64,000 nt of DNA from assembly GCF_000292525.1 (NCBI RefSeq), contig NZ_AEYF01000001.1:62001-126000 (forward strand), written 5' to 3'. Of the stretch, positions 56,504-64,000 are shown in pieces. How positions within the stretch are numbered: position 1 is the first letter of the stretch; every line of letters starts with the position of its first letter. The DNA comes from Rhizobium sp. CCGE 510. Its GTDB lineage: Bacteria; Pseudomonadota; Alphaproteobacteria; Rhizobiales; Rhizobiaceae. The notes under the pieces were generated by a model. The model had not been told where the DNA came from, did not search any database, and worked only from the letters and a program-made list of their open reading frames with translations. A program made the position numbers and the translations under genes.

Positions 56504-57693
56504 CAACGGTCCACCTCGCCGAAGACGATGTCGAGCGAGCCGAGTACGGCCGCGACGTCGGCAAGCTGATGGCCGCGGCACATGAAATCCATCGCCTGCA
56601 GATGCGCATAACCCGGCGCACGGATCTTGCAGCGATACGGCTTGTTGGAGCCGTCGGAAACCAGATAGACGCCAAACTCGCCCTTCGGCGCCTCGACGGC
56701 GGCGTAAACCTCGCCGGCCGGCACGTGGTAGCCTTCGGTATAGAGTTTGAAATGGTGGATCAGCGCTTCCATCGAGCGCTTCATCTCACCGCGCTTCGGC
56801 GGCACGACCTTGCCGTCGATCGACGAGAAAGGACCGGTCTTGGCATCCGACAACAGGCGATTGACGCACTGCTTCATGATCCGGACCGATTCGCGCATCT
56901 CGATCATGCGGATCAGGTAGCGGTCATAGTTGTCGCCGTTCTTGCCGATCGGAATGTCGAATTCGAGATCGGAATAACATTCGTAAGGCTGGGCGCGACG
57001 CAGATCCCAGGCAGCGCCCGAACCGCGCACCATGACGCCGGAGAAGCCCCAGGCCCAGCAGTCCTCCAGCGACACGACGCCGATATCGACGTTGCGCTGC
57101 TTGAAGATGCGGTTGCCGGTCAACAGATTGTCGATGTCGTCGAGCGCCTTCAGGAACGGGTCGCACCAGTCGCCGATATCCTGCACGAGCTGTTCCGGCA
57201 GGTCCTGATGGACGCCACCCGGACGGACATAGGCGGCATGCATGCGCGAGCCGCTGGCGCGCTCGTAAAACACCATCAACTTTTCACGCTCTTCGAAGCC
57301 CCAGAGCGGCGGCGTCAGCGCGCCGACGTCCATGGCCTGCGTCGTGACGTTCAGCAGATGCGAGAGGATGCGGCCGATTTCCGAATAGAGAACGCGAATC
57401 AGCTGGCCGCGGATCGGGATGTCGATGCCGAGCAGCTTTTCCACAGCCATCGCATAGGCATGTTCCTGGTTCATCGGCGCGACGTAATCGAGACGATCGA
57501 AATAGGGCACAGCCTGAAGATAGGTCTTGGTCTCGATCAGCTTCTCGGTGCCGCGGTGCAGCAAGCCGATATGCGGATCAACCCGCTCCACAATTTCGCC
57601 GTCAAGCTCCAGGACAAGACGAAGAACGCCATGCGCCGCCGGATGCTGCGGTCCGAAATTGATGTTGAAGTTGCGGACGTTATGTTCGGTCAT
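56503..57693 (-). CDS. nuoD: NADH-quinone oxidoreductase subunit D
   Basis: NuoD, related to the large subunit of NiFe hydrogenases, lines the quinone site. The 396-residue protein has [15 protein letters not shown] (about 12-26), with the conserved His pair, and [14 protein letters not shown]. It is encoded separately from NuoC, unlike the fused E. coli NuoCD. GGAG lies upstream of ATG 57693, and a foreign-looking cassette separates it from nuoC. Confidence 0.97.
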   Translation of the reverse strand: MTEHNVRNFNINFGPQHPAAHGVLRLVLELDGEIVERVDPHIGLLHRGTEKLIETKTYLQAVPYFDRLDYVAPMNQEHAYAMAVEKLLGIDIPIRGQLIRVLYSEIGRILSHLLNVTTQAMDVGALTPPLWGFEEREKLMVFYERASGSRMHAAYVRPGGVHQDLPEQLVQDIGDWCDPFLKALDDIDNLLTGNRIFKQRNVDIGVVSLEDCWAWGFSGVMVRGSGAAWDLRRAQPYECYSDLEFDIPIGKNGDNYDRYLIRMIEMRESVRIMKQCVNRLLSDAKTGPFSSIDGKVVPPKRGEMKRSMEALIHHFKLYTEGYHVPAGEVYAAVEAPKGEFGVYLVSDGSNKPYRCKIRAPGYAHLQAMDFMCRGHQLADVAAVLGSLDIVFGEVDR

Positions 57694-57728
57694 GCTGGGT
57701 GCTCCATGCCAAACGCGTTGCCAATCAA

Positions 57729-57759
57729 GCGAATAGCGAATGGCGAATAGCGAATAGTT
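57729..57759 (+). repeat. left inverted repeat of the cassette (four heptamers)
   Basis: Four consecutive 7-base units (GCGAATA, GCGAATG, GCGAATA, GCGAATA) followed by GTT. It mirrors the right end. Confidence 0.85.
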
Positions 57760-57769
57760 TCGTTCGGTC

Positions 57770-58096
57770 TCATCGTTTCTCCTGGAGACTCCGTATCAGC
57801 GCTCGAACCATTCGTCCGATTTCGTCGCACTTTTCGGTCATCTGCCTGAACTCACTCTCCTCGATCAGACCGATGCGATGAGAGATGAGCATATGCGTTT
57901 CCAATTCCTTCAGCGAACCTTGGGAGATGCGCAGAAACTGAATGAAACTTCCCGTGACTTCACGTCCGTGTCCTTCAGCAATATTGGCGGCTATCGAACT
58001 CGCCGCCCTGCGTATCTGAGCCGTCAGACCATAAATCTCCTCTTTGGGAAACTTTTTGGTCAACTGATAGCAATCCACCGCGAGATCGATCGCCAT
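57770..58096 (-). CDS. four-helix-bundle protein (23S rRNA intervening-sequence family), start possibly lost
   Basis: The 108-residue product matches the S23/IVS four-helix-bundle family, with [35 protein letters not shown] and [14 protein letters not shown]. Members are found in 23S rRNA intervening sequences and are related to the Avd protein of diversity-generating retroelements; their function is unclear. The frame is open upstream of ATG 58096 and encodes NSYKDIKVWQ, the family's real N-terminus. The codon where ATG is expected (58129-58127) is ATA. Either a non-standard start is used, or the gene starts short or is decaying. It lies inside the heptamer-flanked cassette. Confidence 0.8.
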   Translation of the reverse strand: MAIDLAVDCYQLTKKFPKEEIYGLTAQIRRAASSIAANIAEGHGREVTGSFIQFLRISQGSLKELETHMLISHRIGLIEESEFRQMTEKCDEIGRMVRALIRSLQEKR

Positions 58097-58147
58097 CTGC
58101 CAGACCTTAATATCCTTGTAGGAGTTTATCGTCTGGCCGCCCTTTCC

Positions 58148-58178
58148 AACTATTCGCTATTCGCTACTCACTATTCGC
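58148..58178 (-). repeat. right inverted repeat of the cassette (four heptamers)
   Basis: Read inward on the minus strand: GCGAATA, GTGAGTA, GCGAATA, GCGAATA, then GTT. It begins two bases from the nuoC stop codon. Confidence 0.85.
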
Positions 58179-58180
58179 CT

Positions 58181-58783
58181 TCAAGGCTTCGCCTTCTCAT
58201 CCCCCGGCAACACATACTCCGTCCCTTCCCAAGGCGACATGAAGTCGAAGTTGCGGAATTCCTGTTTGAGCTCGACCGGCTCGTATACGACGCGCTTTGC
58301 CGCGTCGTCGTAGCGGACCTCGACGAAACCTGTGGTCGGGAAGTCCTTGCGCAGCGGGTGGCCTTCGAAGCCGTAATCGGTGAGGATGCGGCGCAGGTCC
58401 GGATGGCCGGTGAAGAGTACGCCGTACATGTCCCAGGTTTCGCGCTCGAACCAGTCGGCGCCGGGATGAACGGCGCAGGCCGATGGAACCGGCGTATCCT
58501 CGTCGGTTGCCACCTTGACGCGGATGCGCAGGTTCTGCTTCGGCGACAGCAGGTGATAGACCACGTCAAAACGCAACTCGCGCTGCGGCCAGTCGACGCC
58601 ACAAATATCAATCAGGTTGACGAAACCGCATTTGGCGTCGTCACGCAGGAAGGTCAAAAGCGCGATCAGGTTCTCACCGGTCGCCGTCAGCGTCAGCTCG
58701 CCATACTTCAGCTGCGATGCGGCGATCAGGTTACCGCGCGCTTCGCCAAGGTAGGACGCAAGCTCAGTCAGGGCTTCACTCAT
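58181..58783 (-). CDS. nuoC: NADH-quinone oxidoreductase subunit C
   Basis: The 200-residue NuoC packs against NuoD in the peripheral arm. The family signature appears as [50 protein letters not shown] (about 99-148). The C-terminus (DEKAKP) ends two bases from the cassette, so the insertion spared the coding sequence. Confidence 0.96.
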   Translation of the reverse strand: MSEALTELASYLGEARGNLIAASQLKYGELTLTATGENLIALLTFLRDDAKCGFVNLIDICGVDWPQRELRFDVVYHLLSPKQNLRIRVKVATDEDTPVPSACAVHPGADWFERETWDMYGVLFTGHPDLRRILTDYGFEGHPLRKDFPTTGFVEVRYDDAAKRVVYEPVELKQEFRNFDFMSPWEGTEYVLPGDEKAKP

Positions 58784-58802
58784 ATGCCTTTGTCCTTAAC
58801 CC

Positions 58803-59387
58803 TTAGCGTTCGATCGTGCCGGTGCGCCGGATCTTCTTCTGCAGCAGAAGCACGCCGTAAAGCAGCGCCTCTGCCGTGGGGGGACAGCCCGGCACGTAGA
58901 TGTCGATCGGCACGATGCGGTCGCAGCCGCGCACCACCGAGTAGGAATAGTGATAATAACCGCCGCCATTGGCGCAAGAGCCCATCGAGATGACGTAGCG
59001 CGGCTCGGGCATCTGGTCGTAGACCTTGCGCAGGGCCGGCGCCATCTTGTTGGTCAGTGTGCCGGCGACGATCATGACGTCGGACTGGCGCGGCGAAGCG
59101 CGCGGCGCAAAACCGAAGCGCTCGACGTCATAACGCGGCATTGACAGCTGCATCATTTCGACGGCGCAGCAGGCAAGGCCGAAGGTCATCCACATCAGCG
59201 AACCGGTGCGGGCCCAGTTGATCAGTTCATCGGTCGAGGTAACGAGAAAGCCTTTGTCGGCAAGCTCGTTGTTGATCTCGCCGAAAAATGCGTCGTTGCT
59301 GCCGATCGGCTTGCCGGTCGAGGGATCGATGATCCCCTTCGGCTGCTGGGCGACGAGTGGCTGATTGCTCACAGGGGCTACTCCCAT
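58803..59387 (-). CDS. nuoB: NADH-quinone oxidoreductase subunit B
   Basis: NuoB holds cluster N2, which passes electrons to quinone. The 194-residue protein has [12 protein letters not shown] (tandem Cys, about 69-80), [16 protein letters not shown] and YVPGCPP, giving the four ligands. I chose ATG 59387 (MGVAPVSNQ), which overlaps the nuoA end by ten bases. Confidence 0.96.
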   Translation of the reverse strand: MGVAPVSNQPLVAQQPKGIIDPSTGKPIGSNDAFFGEINNELADKGFLVTSTDELINWARTGSLMWMTFGLACCAVEMMQLSMPRYDVERFGFAPRASPRQSDVMIVAGTLTNKMAPALRKVYDQMPEPRYVISMGSCANGGGYYHYSYSVVRGCDRIVPIDIYVPGCPPTAEALLYGVLLLQKKIRRTGTIER

Positions 59388-59743
59388 TCCAGGGCTCCCT
59401 TTTTCCATTCATAGATAAAGCCGATGGTCAGCACGAAGAGGAAGACCATCATGGACCAGAAGCCGAACCAGCCGATGGCGCCGAAGGAAACGGCCCAGGG
59501 GAAGAGGAAAGCGACTTCCAGGTCGAAGATGATGAAGAGGATCGATACAAGGTAGAAGCGGATGTCGAACTTCATGCGGGCATCGTCGAACGCGTTGAAG
59601 CCGCATTCGTAAGCCGAGAGCTTTTCCGAATCGGGCGCTTTGAAAGCCACGGCGAACGGCGCAATGAGCAGCGCCAGGCCGATAACGAGCGCGATAGCGA
59701 TGAAGATAGCGATCGGAATATAGGAACTGAGCAGTTCAGTCAT
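59378..59743 (-). CDS. nuoA: NADH-quinone oxidoreductase subunit A
   Basis: The 121-residue first subunit of the operon has three membrane segments, [24 protein letters not shown] (the conserved Cys loop) and [19 protein letters not shown] 59743 ([10 protein letters not shown]) is the family start; ATG 59752 (MNMMTELL) is possible. The operon promoter must lie in the 247-base gap towards the tRNA-Asp gene; a GATAAT-like -10 occurs near 59898-59903 but without a good -35. Confidence 0.95.
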   Translation of the reverse strand: MTELLSSYIPIAIFIAIALVIGLALLIAPFAVAFKAPDSEKLSAYECGFNAFDDARMKFDIRFYLVSILFIIFDLEVAFLFPWAVSFGAIGWFGFWSMMVFLFVLTIGFIYEWKKGALEWE

Positions 59744-59990
59744 CATGTTCATCCCTGCTTGCCGGAGGCGCCAGGCGGCACATTTGGGCAAATGCCCGGC
59801 AAGCGAACGTGCGTTGCAACAAGCCGTGGTTAGCGCAGCCGAAGCCCCGGCGCAAGAGATTTACAGAGGCAATTCGACGCGTGGCGCGCGGACATTATCA
59901 AGCAGATGCAACGATGTCGCGACAAATCCGCCCAAGCCGTGTGAAGCTGCATGTCTGACCAGTGGAAACTGCATGGCTTGGTGAAGATAA

Positions 59991-60067
59991 TGGCGCGAGT
60001 GACGGGGCTCGAACCCGCGACCTCCGGCGTGACAGGCCGGCACTCTAACCGACTGAGCTACACCCGC
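59991..60067 (-). tRNA. tRNA-Asp (anticodon GTC)
   Basis: 77 bases from GCGGGTG to GCCA on the minus strand. The acceptor stem is GCGGGTG/CACTCGC with one G-T pair. D-loop AGCTCAGTCGGTTAGAG, anticodon stem-loop CCGGCCTGTCACGCCGG (GTC), T-loop GGTTCGAGCC, and CCA is encoded. Confidence 0.97.
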
Positions 60068-60150
60068 GCATTGATCGGCCATTTGCGGCCGCGAGGGTGA
60101 AGAAAGCCGGACAAACAACAAATCGCTTTGCGTTTTTACAAGACTTGAAA

Positions 60151-60227
60151 TGGCGCGAGTGACGGGGCTCGAACCCGCGACCTCCGGCGTGACAGGCCGG
60201 CACTCTAACCAACTGAGCTACACCCGC
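60151..60227 (-). tRNA. tRNA-Asp (anticodon GTC), second copy
   Basis: Identical to the neighbouring tRNA-Asp except for one D-loop base (TTGGTT instead of TCGGTT). The two are 83 bases apart and probably co-transcribed on the minus strand. Confidence 0.97.
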
Positions 60228-60629
60228 AATTCATTTCAAGCAGTCCGGATGCTTTCGCACCCTCACCAAAACGGCTGCCCGTTTCGATGAGCGGCTAACT
60301 ACGGGGTTCGCCTTTTAGTGTCAAGCAGGTTTGGAGACAAAACCATGACAGCCGTTGAATTGTTTTGGCAAGGCCGCACGGAATGAAGGAAAAGGCGGCA
60401 AATCCGTTTCCCGCTGCAGCACCGAGGCCGGGTCGAAGCCGCCGGCACGGTCGAAGCCGACATGCCCCCTCCCCTTTATCCACAGCCGGCCGCACCCGAC
60501 GGGTATCGGAAGGAACGGGGCCGCCGCCAAAAAAATCAAAAAATCTTCACAAACGCTCTTGCGGTTTTGCCGCGATCCGCATAGATCACGGCCACCAACG
60601 CGGCAGGCCGATCCGGCTTCGTTTGCGAT
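60228..60629. other. gap between tRNA-Asp and tRNA-Val
   Basis: The 402-base region between divergent tRNA genes must hold both promoters. I see no clear promoter pair and no protein gene with a ribosome binding site. The open frames crossing 60295-60730 are Pro/Arg-rich and look non-coding. Confidence 0.5.
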
Positions 60630-60705
60630 GGGCGATTAGCTCAGTTGGTAGAGCGCCTCGTTTACACCGAGGATGTCGGCGGTTCGAGTCCGTCATCGCC
60701 CACCA
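60630..60705 (+). tRNA. tRNA-Val (anticodon TAC)
   Basis: 76 bases from GGGCGAT to CACCA. The acceptor stem GGGCGAT/ATCGCCC is perfect. D-arm TAGCTCAGTTGGTAGAG, anticodon loop CTCGTTTACACCGAG (TAC), T-arm CGGTTCGAGTCCG, and CCA is encoded. Confidence 0.97.
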
Positions 60706-60998
60706 TTCTTTTCCTCCCATAAAGTATTAATAGCTGGATGATGTTGAGGCTTCGCAGGCAGACGCCCGCATTGCTTCACCACCTATCCGGGGCTCCAATC
60801 GGCCACTGATCCGGTGAAAGCGCTCAGCAGGGCCAGATGCGGGGGCGCCGTCTGAAGCCAACGCTCCACCAAAACGGACTACTCCCGGCCGCTGCAGCCA
60901 CCCCCTATTGGGCGAATGGATGAGGGCCAGCAAAAGTGGGAGAATTCGTCGCCCGGAAATCTCCGCGCTTGAAGGCTCACAATGCCTGGAGGTGTGCC
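60706..60998. other. gap after tRNA-Val
   Basis: I see nothing identifiable in these 293 bases beyond short non-coding open frames on both strands. Confidence 0.45.
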
Positions 60999-61211
60999 AT
61001 GAGGTCTCTCTGCTCCGCATTGACGCTGTGCATCGCGGTCGCCCTTTATACGCCAGGCGCCAGATATGTCAGGCTGCCCGGATACGCCTTCAAGACGAAT
61101 CCGCAATGCCAGCGCCACGAACCAAAGACGCGGTTTGACAGGCGGTGCGACTGGCCGAGAGTGGGCTTCAAGGACTTTACGCCCCCGCTTGTAACCGTAC
61201 TTGGGATCTGA
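60999..61211 (+). CDS. possible small secreted protein, unknown
   Basis: A 70-residue frame starts at ATG 60999, with a strong ribosome binding site (GGAGGTG) five bases upstream. It begins MRSLCSALTLCIAVALYTPG, a likely signal peptide, and continues with a basic segment containing two further cysteines (NPQCQRHE and DRRCDWP). I recognise no family. The ribosome binding site and signal peptide are the main support. Confidence 0.45.
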   Translation: MRSLCSALTLCIAVALYTPGARYVRLPGYAFKTNPQCQRHEPKTRFDRRCDWPRVGFKDFTPPLVTVLGI

Positions 61212-61345
61212 CGATCGTTCTCAGCGAATCATCGTGGTCCATGCGCGCTTGCTAGCCCGACGGCATCCATGGCTTTTTGACTGTGACAGCGTCTCTGATC
61301 GCGGTCGAGCGCCGTCGCTCTGACTCCCCACCAGACTCTATATAG

Positions 61346-61467
61346 CACTTCGGAATCCCGAAATTGGTTGTGGGATTGAAATCATTGCATGTTTTTTTCT
61401 GTCGACACCTCGGGAAGCGCCGCGGATTTCGGAATCCCGAAGCGGGGAATTTCGGGATTCCGAAGTG
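61346..61467. repeat. 122-bp element with perfect 20-bp inverted ends and an internal copy
   Basis: The left end CACTTCGGAATCCCGAAATT (61346-61365) and the right end AATTTCGGGATTCCGAAGTG (61448-61467) are perfect reverse complements. A third copy of the core TTCGGAATCCCGAA lies at 61428-61441. The core is itself a near-palindrome (TTCGG/CCGAA). The element contains no gene. It may be a small mobile palindromic unit or a cluster of protein-binding sites. Confidence 0.75.
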
Positions 61468-61472
61468 GCGTT

Positions 61473-61579
61473 CTAAAGCATGTCGCGTAAAAGTGTGCAG
61501 CGGTTTTGCAGCAACGACATGCGCAAAACAAGGAGCTAAAGCGCGAGAAGCGAATCGGAAAGATCGCGACGCGCTTTAG
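61473..61579. repeat. RIME-like repeat, complete copy B (inverted relative to copy A)
   Basis: It begins CTAAAGCATGTCGCG and ends CGCGACGCGCTTTAG. It is the reverse complement of the element at 39967-40076 with scattered differences, and has the same two palindromic halves. It lies just upstream of the 3' end of the glutathione peroxidase gene. Confidence 0.75.
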
Positions 61580-61611
61580 AATCGTGACAGTCGGGGCTCA
61601 TCGCCCACCAT

Positions 61612-62178
61612 TCATCCCTTCGCCAGTTCTTTATCCACCGCCGAAACCAGCCGCGAATCATCGGCCGTCACATCCGGCGCGAAGCGGGCGGCGACTTTGC
61701 CGTCGCGGCCGATCAGGAATTTTTCGAAGTTCCAGAGAATGTCGTCCTCGTCGCCACCTGACATGCCGTGGGATTTCAGCCGTTCGCGCATCGGGCCCTC
61801 ACCTGTCGTCTTCACGCCAGACTTCGTCAGCTGCCGGTAGAGCGGGTGCTGGGCTTCGCCTTTGACGGAGATCTTCGAAAAGATTGGGAAGGTGACATCG
61901 TAGGTGCTGGTGCAGAAATCGAGAATCTCGGCGTCGGTGCCGGGCTCCTGGCCCTTGAAGTCGTTGGCGGGGAAAGCGGCGATAACGAAGCCGCGTTCGC
62001 GCTTTTCGCCATAGAGCTTTTCGAGCCCCTCATATTGAACGGTCAGCCCGCATTTCGAGGCGACATTGACGACCAGGAGCACGCGGCCCGTGTATTCGTT
62101 GAGCGCGGTTTCACGACCATCCACTGTTTTGACAGGAATATCCAACACGTTCGCCGTCACGGGAACCTCCAATTTCAT
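61612..62178 (-). CDS. glutathione peroxidase family protein
   Basis: The 188-residue protein has the thioredoxin fold of the GPx family, with the peroxidatic Cys in NVASKCGLTVQYEGL (C43). The catalytic Gln is in FKGQEPG and Trp-Asn in ILWNFEKFLIGRDG. The usual FPCNQF reads FPANDF, so the Cys often found there is missing. It probably reduces organic hydroperoxides using thioredoxin or glutathione, and is cytoplasmic, with no signal peptide. It is larger than the typical 160 residues through an insertion near 120-140. Confidence 0.9.
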   Translation of the reverse strand: MKLEVPVTANVLDIPVKTVDGRETALNEYTGRVLLVVNVASKCGLTVQYEGLEKLYGEKRERGFVIAAFPANDFKGQEPGTDAEILDFCTSTYDVTFPIFSKISVKGEAQHPLYRQLTKSGVKTTGEGPMRERLKSHGMSGGDEDDILWNFEKFLIGRDGKVAARFAPDVTADDSRLVSAVDKELAKG

Positions 62179-62310
62179 GGGAACATATTCGCCAAACTTA
62201 GCGATATCGCCGCGGTTGTCATCAGCGTCGAAATCAATTCCGCGTCAGGAGACACTGGTGTGGCCCAATGCATGGCATCAGGACGCGTGCAGAGGTTCCG
62301 GGACGAAGAA

Positions 62311-62354
62311 CTAAAGCGCGTCGCGCGAATCAAGTTCGACGCGATGCGCTTCAG
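62311..62354. repeat. partial RIME-like repeat (first half)
   Basis: CTAAAGCGCGTCGCG...CGCGATGCGCTTCAG matches the first palindromic half of the complete copies. Confidence 0.6.
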
Positions 62355-62378
62355 CGGCCTGTGCCGGGCTTAGACCTC

Positions 62379-62738
62379 TCAGGCGGGGGATGTTTCCTTC
62401 ACGTCGTCGAGCAGGAAGTGCACGACGATATAATCCGTCTTGAAATGGCGGCCGCTGTCCGACACGGATTCGACGCTGCCGCCGTCCTTCGGGTGCCAGG
62501 CGTGGTAATGCGGGTTGGTGGTGATCAGCGTGATGGCCTTGCCTTCCAGGGCTTCCTCACCAAGCCGGAAGCGCATCTCGGCAAACGGCCAGATCCGCTC
62601 GTAATCCTCCATGCTGATGCGTGCCTTCAGCGCCTTGCGGTGCAGCGGTGCTTCGCCGGCCTCTGCCGGTGATTCCAACATCACCTCCTCGGCCCCTTTG
62701 ATGATGGCGTTGAACTCTTCAGGCCACATGCGTCTCAT
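62379..62738 (-). CDS. hypothetical protein
   Basis: A 119-residue soluble protein beginning MRRMWPEEFNAIIKGAEEVM, with ALKARISMEDYERIWPFAEMRF and a His-rich turn TNPHYHAWHP. No signal peptide or membrane segment is seen. Codon character matches the neighbours and the composition looks like a real protein, but I recognise no family. It stands alone between the peroxidase and the methyltransferase genes. Confidence 0.65.
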   Translation of the reverse strand: MRRMWPEEFNAIIKGAEEVMLESPAEAGEAPLHRKALKARISMEDYERIWPFAEMRFRLGEEALEGKAITLITTNPHYHAWHPKDGGSVESVSDSGRHFKTDYIVVHFLLDDVKETSPA

Positions 62739-62901
62739 GAAATCGCTCCTCCCGAGGCTCTCGTCAGTCCACAGATGAAACTTAGCGATTTGTTCGAAAG
62801 AAGCAAATTCCCGTCATGTGGTTGTCATCGGCTTCGGCTGCTCCTACGTTCGCCGCATACCAAATCAGGGCCGTCAGTCGCCCGTAATCCCGAGATCAGA
62901 G

Positions 62902-63507
62902 ATGAAGACACGTGAAGACAGGCAGGCGCTCCGGGCGAGCATGCCGCGCACTCCGCTCAGCGCCCATCATATGGAAAACGCCCGCCTGCTGCCGGATCGC
63001 GGCGAGTTGCTCTACCGGATCCCCAACGGCGGCATCGGCGTCGAAGTGGGTGCAGCCTTCGGCGACTATACGGCGGAGATCCTGGAAAAGAATCGCCCGG
63101 CGCAGCTTTACCTGATTGATCCCTGGTCGATGGATCGTTACAGCTCCGGCCTCGACACCATCCACACGACGTTTTCGGCCGAGATCGAGGCCGGCCGGCT
63201 GCATCTGATGCAGGGCACATCGCTGGAAAAGCTCGCAGAATTCGAGGACGATTTCCTCGACTGGGCCTATATCGATACCGACCATTCCTTCGAGCTCACC
63301 TGGCAGGAACTGCTGCTCTGTGAAAAGAAGGTGAAGCGGACGGGGCGCATTGCCGGGCATGATTTCTGCACCGGCAATACGGTCAAGCCGATCGTCTATG
63401 GCGTCGTCGAGGCGGTCACCAAATTCTGCAAGGACTGCGGCTGGCAATTCGAGTTCCTGACAGTCGAATCACATGCGCATTTTTCCTATTGCCTGAAGCG
63501 GCTCTAA
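62902..63507 (+). CDS. class I SAM-dependent methyltransferase
   Basis: The 201-residue protein has a Rossmann-fold SAM motif I (GIGVEVGAAFGDYTAEI, about 44-60), an acidic end of strand 2 (LYLIDPWS) and DWAYIDTDHSFELTWQEL (about 116-133), like the Methyltransf_24 group. The substrate is unknown. I chose ATG 62902 (MKTREDRQ); an upstream start at 62818 adds 28 non-conserved residues. Confidence 0.8.
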   Translation: MKTREDRQALRASMPRTPLSAHHMENARLLPDRGELLYRIPNGGIGVEVGAAFGDYTAEILEKNRPAQLYLIDPWSMDRYSSGLDTIHTTFSAEIEAGRLHLMQGTSLEKLAEFEDDFLDWAYIDTDHSFELTWQELLLCEKKVKRTGRIAGHDFCTGNTVKPIVYGVVEAVTKFCKDCGWQFEFLTVESHAHFSYCLKRL

Positions 63508-63513
63508 CCGGTC

Positions 63514-63915
63514 CTACACCTTGCCGGAATATTGCGCGTCGCTGACATGCTCCATCCAGTCGACATGCTTGCCGTCCAGCGCCTCGTGAATGGCGATGTG
63601 TGTCATCGCCGTGTCCGCGGCGGCACCGTGCCAATGTTTTTCGCCCGGCGAAAACCATACCGTGTCGCCGGCGCGGATCTCGCTTATCCCACCGCCCCAG
63701 CTCTGGACGAGGCCCCTGCCTGAGGTCACGATCAGCGTCTGGCCGAGTGGATGCGTGTGCCAGGCGGTGCGGGCGCCGGGTTCGAAAGTGACGGAGGTTG
63801 CCCGCATCCGGGCCGGTTCTGGCGTTTCCATCAGCGGATCCTGGCGAACGGCGCCGGTGAAATAATCGGCTGGCGGCTTCATCGAGGGGCGAGAGCCGGC
63901 GGGTTTGATCTCCAT
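63514..63915 (-). CDS. cupin-domain protein
   Basis: This 133-residue single-cupin protein has metal-ligand motifs in [19 protein letters not shown] (about 50-68) and a second motif [16 protein letters not shown] (about 83-98). Its family includes (R)-mandelonitrile lyase-like and quercetinase-like cupins; the reaction is unknown. I chose ATG 63915 ([11 protein letters not shown]) for its AAGGAAAG ribosome binding site; starts at 63936 and 63987 are possible. It is convergent with the methyltransferase gene. Confidence 0.8.
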   Translation of the reverse strand: MEIKPAGSRPSMKPPADYFTGAVRQDPLMETPEPARMRATSVTFEPGARTAWHTHPLGQTLIVTSGRGLVQSWGGGISEIRAGDTVWFSPGEKHWHGAAADTAMTHIAIHEALDGKHVDWMEHVSDAQYSGKV

Positions 63916-64000
63916 GATCTTTCCTTTTCCATTCATTGCGGTTGAAGCTTTGTAGCGGAACGATATTTCATCGAGGCGACCAATCAAAGCCGGATCGGCA

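Larger units (their letters stand above)
57729..58178. mobile_element. 450-bp cassette with 31-bp heptamer inverted repeats
   Basis: The left end (57729-57759) reads inward as four heptamers GCGAATA-GCGAATG-GCGAATA-GCGAATA then GTT. The right end (58178-58148, minus strand) reads inward as GCGAATA-GTGAGTA-GCGAATA-GCGAATA then GTT. The ends match at 28 of 31 positions. Between them is one gene, a four-helix-bundle protein. The cassette sits exactly between the nuoC stop and the nuoD ribosome binding site. Four-helix-bundle genes flanked by GAATAGC-type iterations are seen in other bacteria, from memory. No transposase is present, and no clean target duplication (TCAA occurs on both sides but offset by two bases). 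Confidence 0.6.

Noticed and set aside
57721-58190. CRISPR-like array from the GCGAATA units
   Set aside because: The units are contiguous 7-mers without spacers and occur as one block at each end, so they are terminal repeats, not a CRISPR.
59861-60121. Open frame across the tRNA-Asp gene
   Set aside because: It overlaps a certain tRNA and has no ribosome binding site.
61212-61345. Continuation of a gene after the small secreted frame
   Set aside because: Stops occur in all frames and nothing recognisable is encoded.

Overview
The window is GC-rich, densely packed chromosomal DNA from an alphaproteobacterium of the Rhizobium etli/leguminosarum type. Evidence for this: gene order (prfB-mrcA-amiC-rne; pleD-divK; nuoA-N followed by birA-rnj-mce and, across DUF1467, proS-lolCD-dnaE), co-occurrence of RNase E and RNase J, an alphaproteobacterial LexA box (GAAC-N7-GAAC), and RIME-like intergenic repeats. 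I see no phage, integrase, transposase or CRISPR. It is a core-genome region with a few small insertions.

Layout. 1-7.4 kb: tail of an unknown gene, an alpha/beta hydrolase, prfB with its programmed +1 frameshift, PBP1A and a periplasmic amidase. 7.4-12.6 kb: RNase E, a VapB antitoxin with a broken vapC behind it, and an AidB-like acyl-CoA dehydrogenase. 12.8-22.6 kb: a plus-strand run pyrB - inactive-looking pyrC - plsY - dprA - topA - rnr - DUF983. 22.9-31.2 kb: MFS transporter, rpmG, a probable sRNA, the cell-cycle regulators pleD and divK, DUF3572, HAD-like and GNAT proteins, a zinc-finger DNA polymerase IV, and an L,D-transpeptidase. 31.3-43 kb (minus strand): dnaE, a 28-codon SOS-box-controlled membrane peptide, lolD, lolC/E, proS, a probable sRNA on the plus strand, DUF1467, mce, rnj, birA. 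43-59.8 kb: the complete 14-gene complex I operon (nuoA to nuoN, minus strand) with three extra genes: a four-helix-bundle cassette between nuoC and nuoD, a small secreted protein between nuoD and nuoE, and a helix-hairpin-helix protein between nuoF and nuoG. 60-64 kb: two tRNA-Asp, one tRNA-Val, repeats, glutathione peroxidase, a methyltransferase and a cupin.

The most interesting observations are: (1) a 28-residue predicted membrane peptide with its own ribosome binding site, read from a TTGACA promoter that overlaps a perfect GAAC-N7-GAAC LexA box just upstream of dnaE, which resembles the Caulobacter SOS division inhibitor SidA; (2) a 450-bp cassette in the nuo operon bounded by 31-bp inverted repeats, each made of four GCGAATA-type heptamers, carrying a four-helix-bundle (23S rRNA intervening-sequence type) gene; (3) a VapBC locus where the toxin appears to have lost its start codon by one G-to-A change and its body to a repeat; (4) two unannotated candidate small RNAs; (5) a 122-bp element with perfect 20-bp inverted ends; (6) NuoE fused to a C-terminal helix-hairpin-helix domain that is repeated in the extra gene between nuoF and nuoG.
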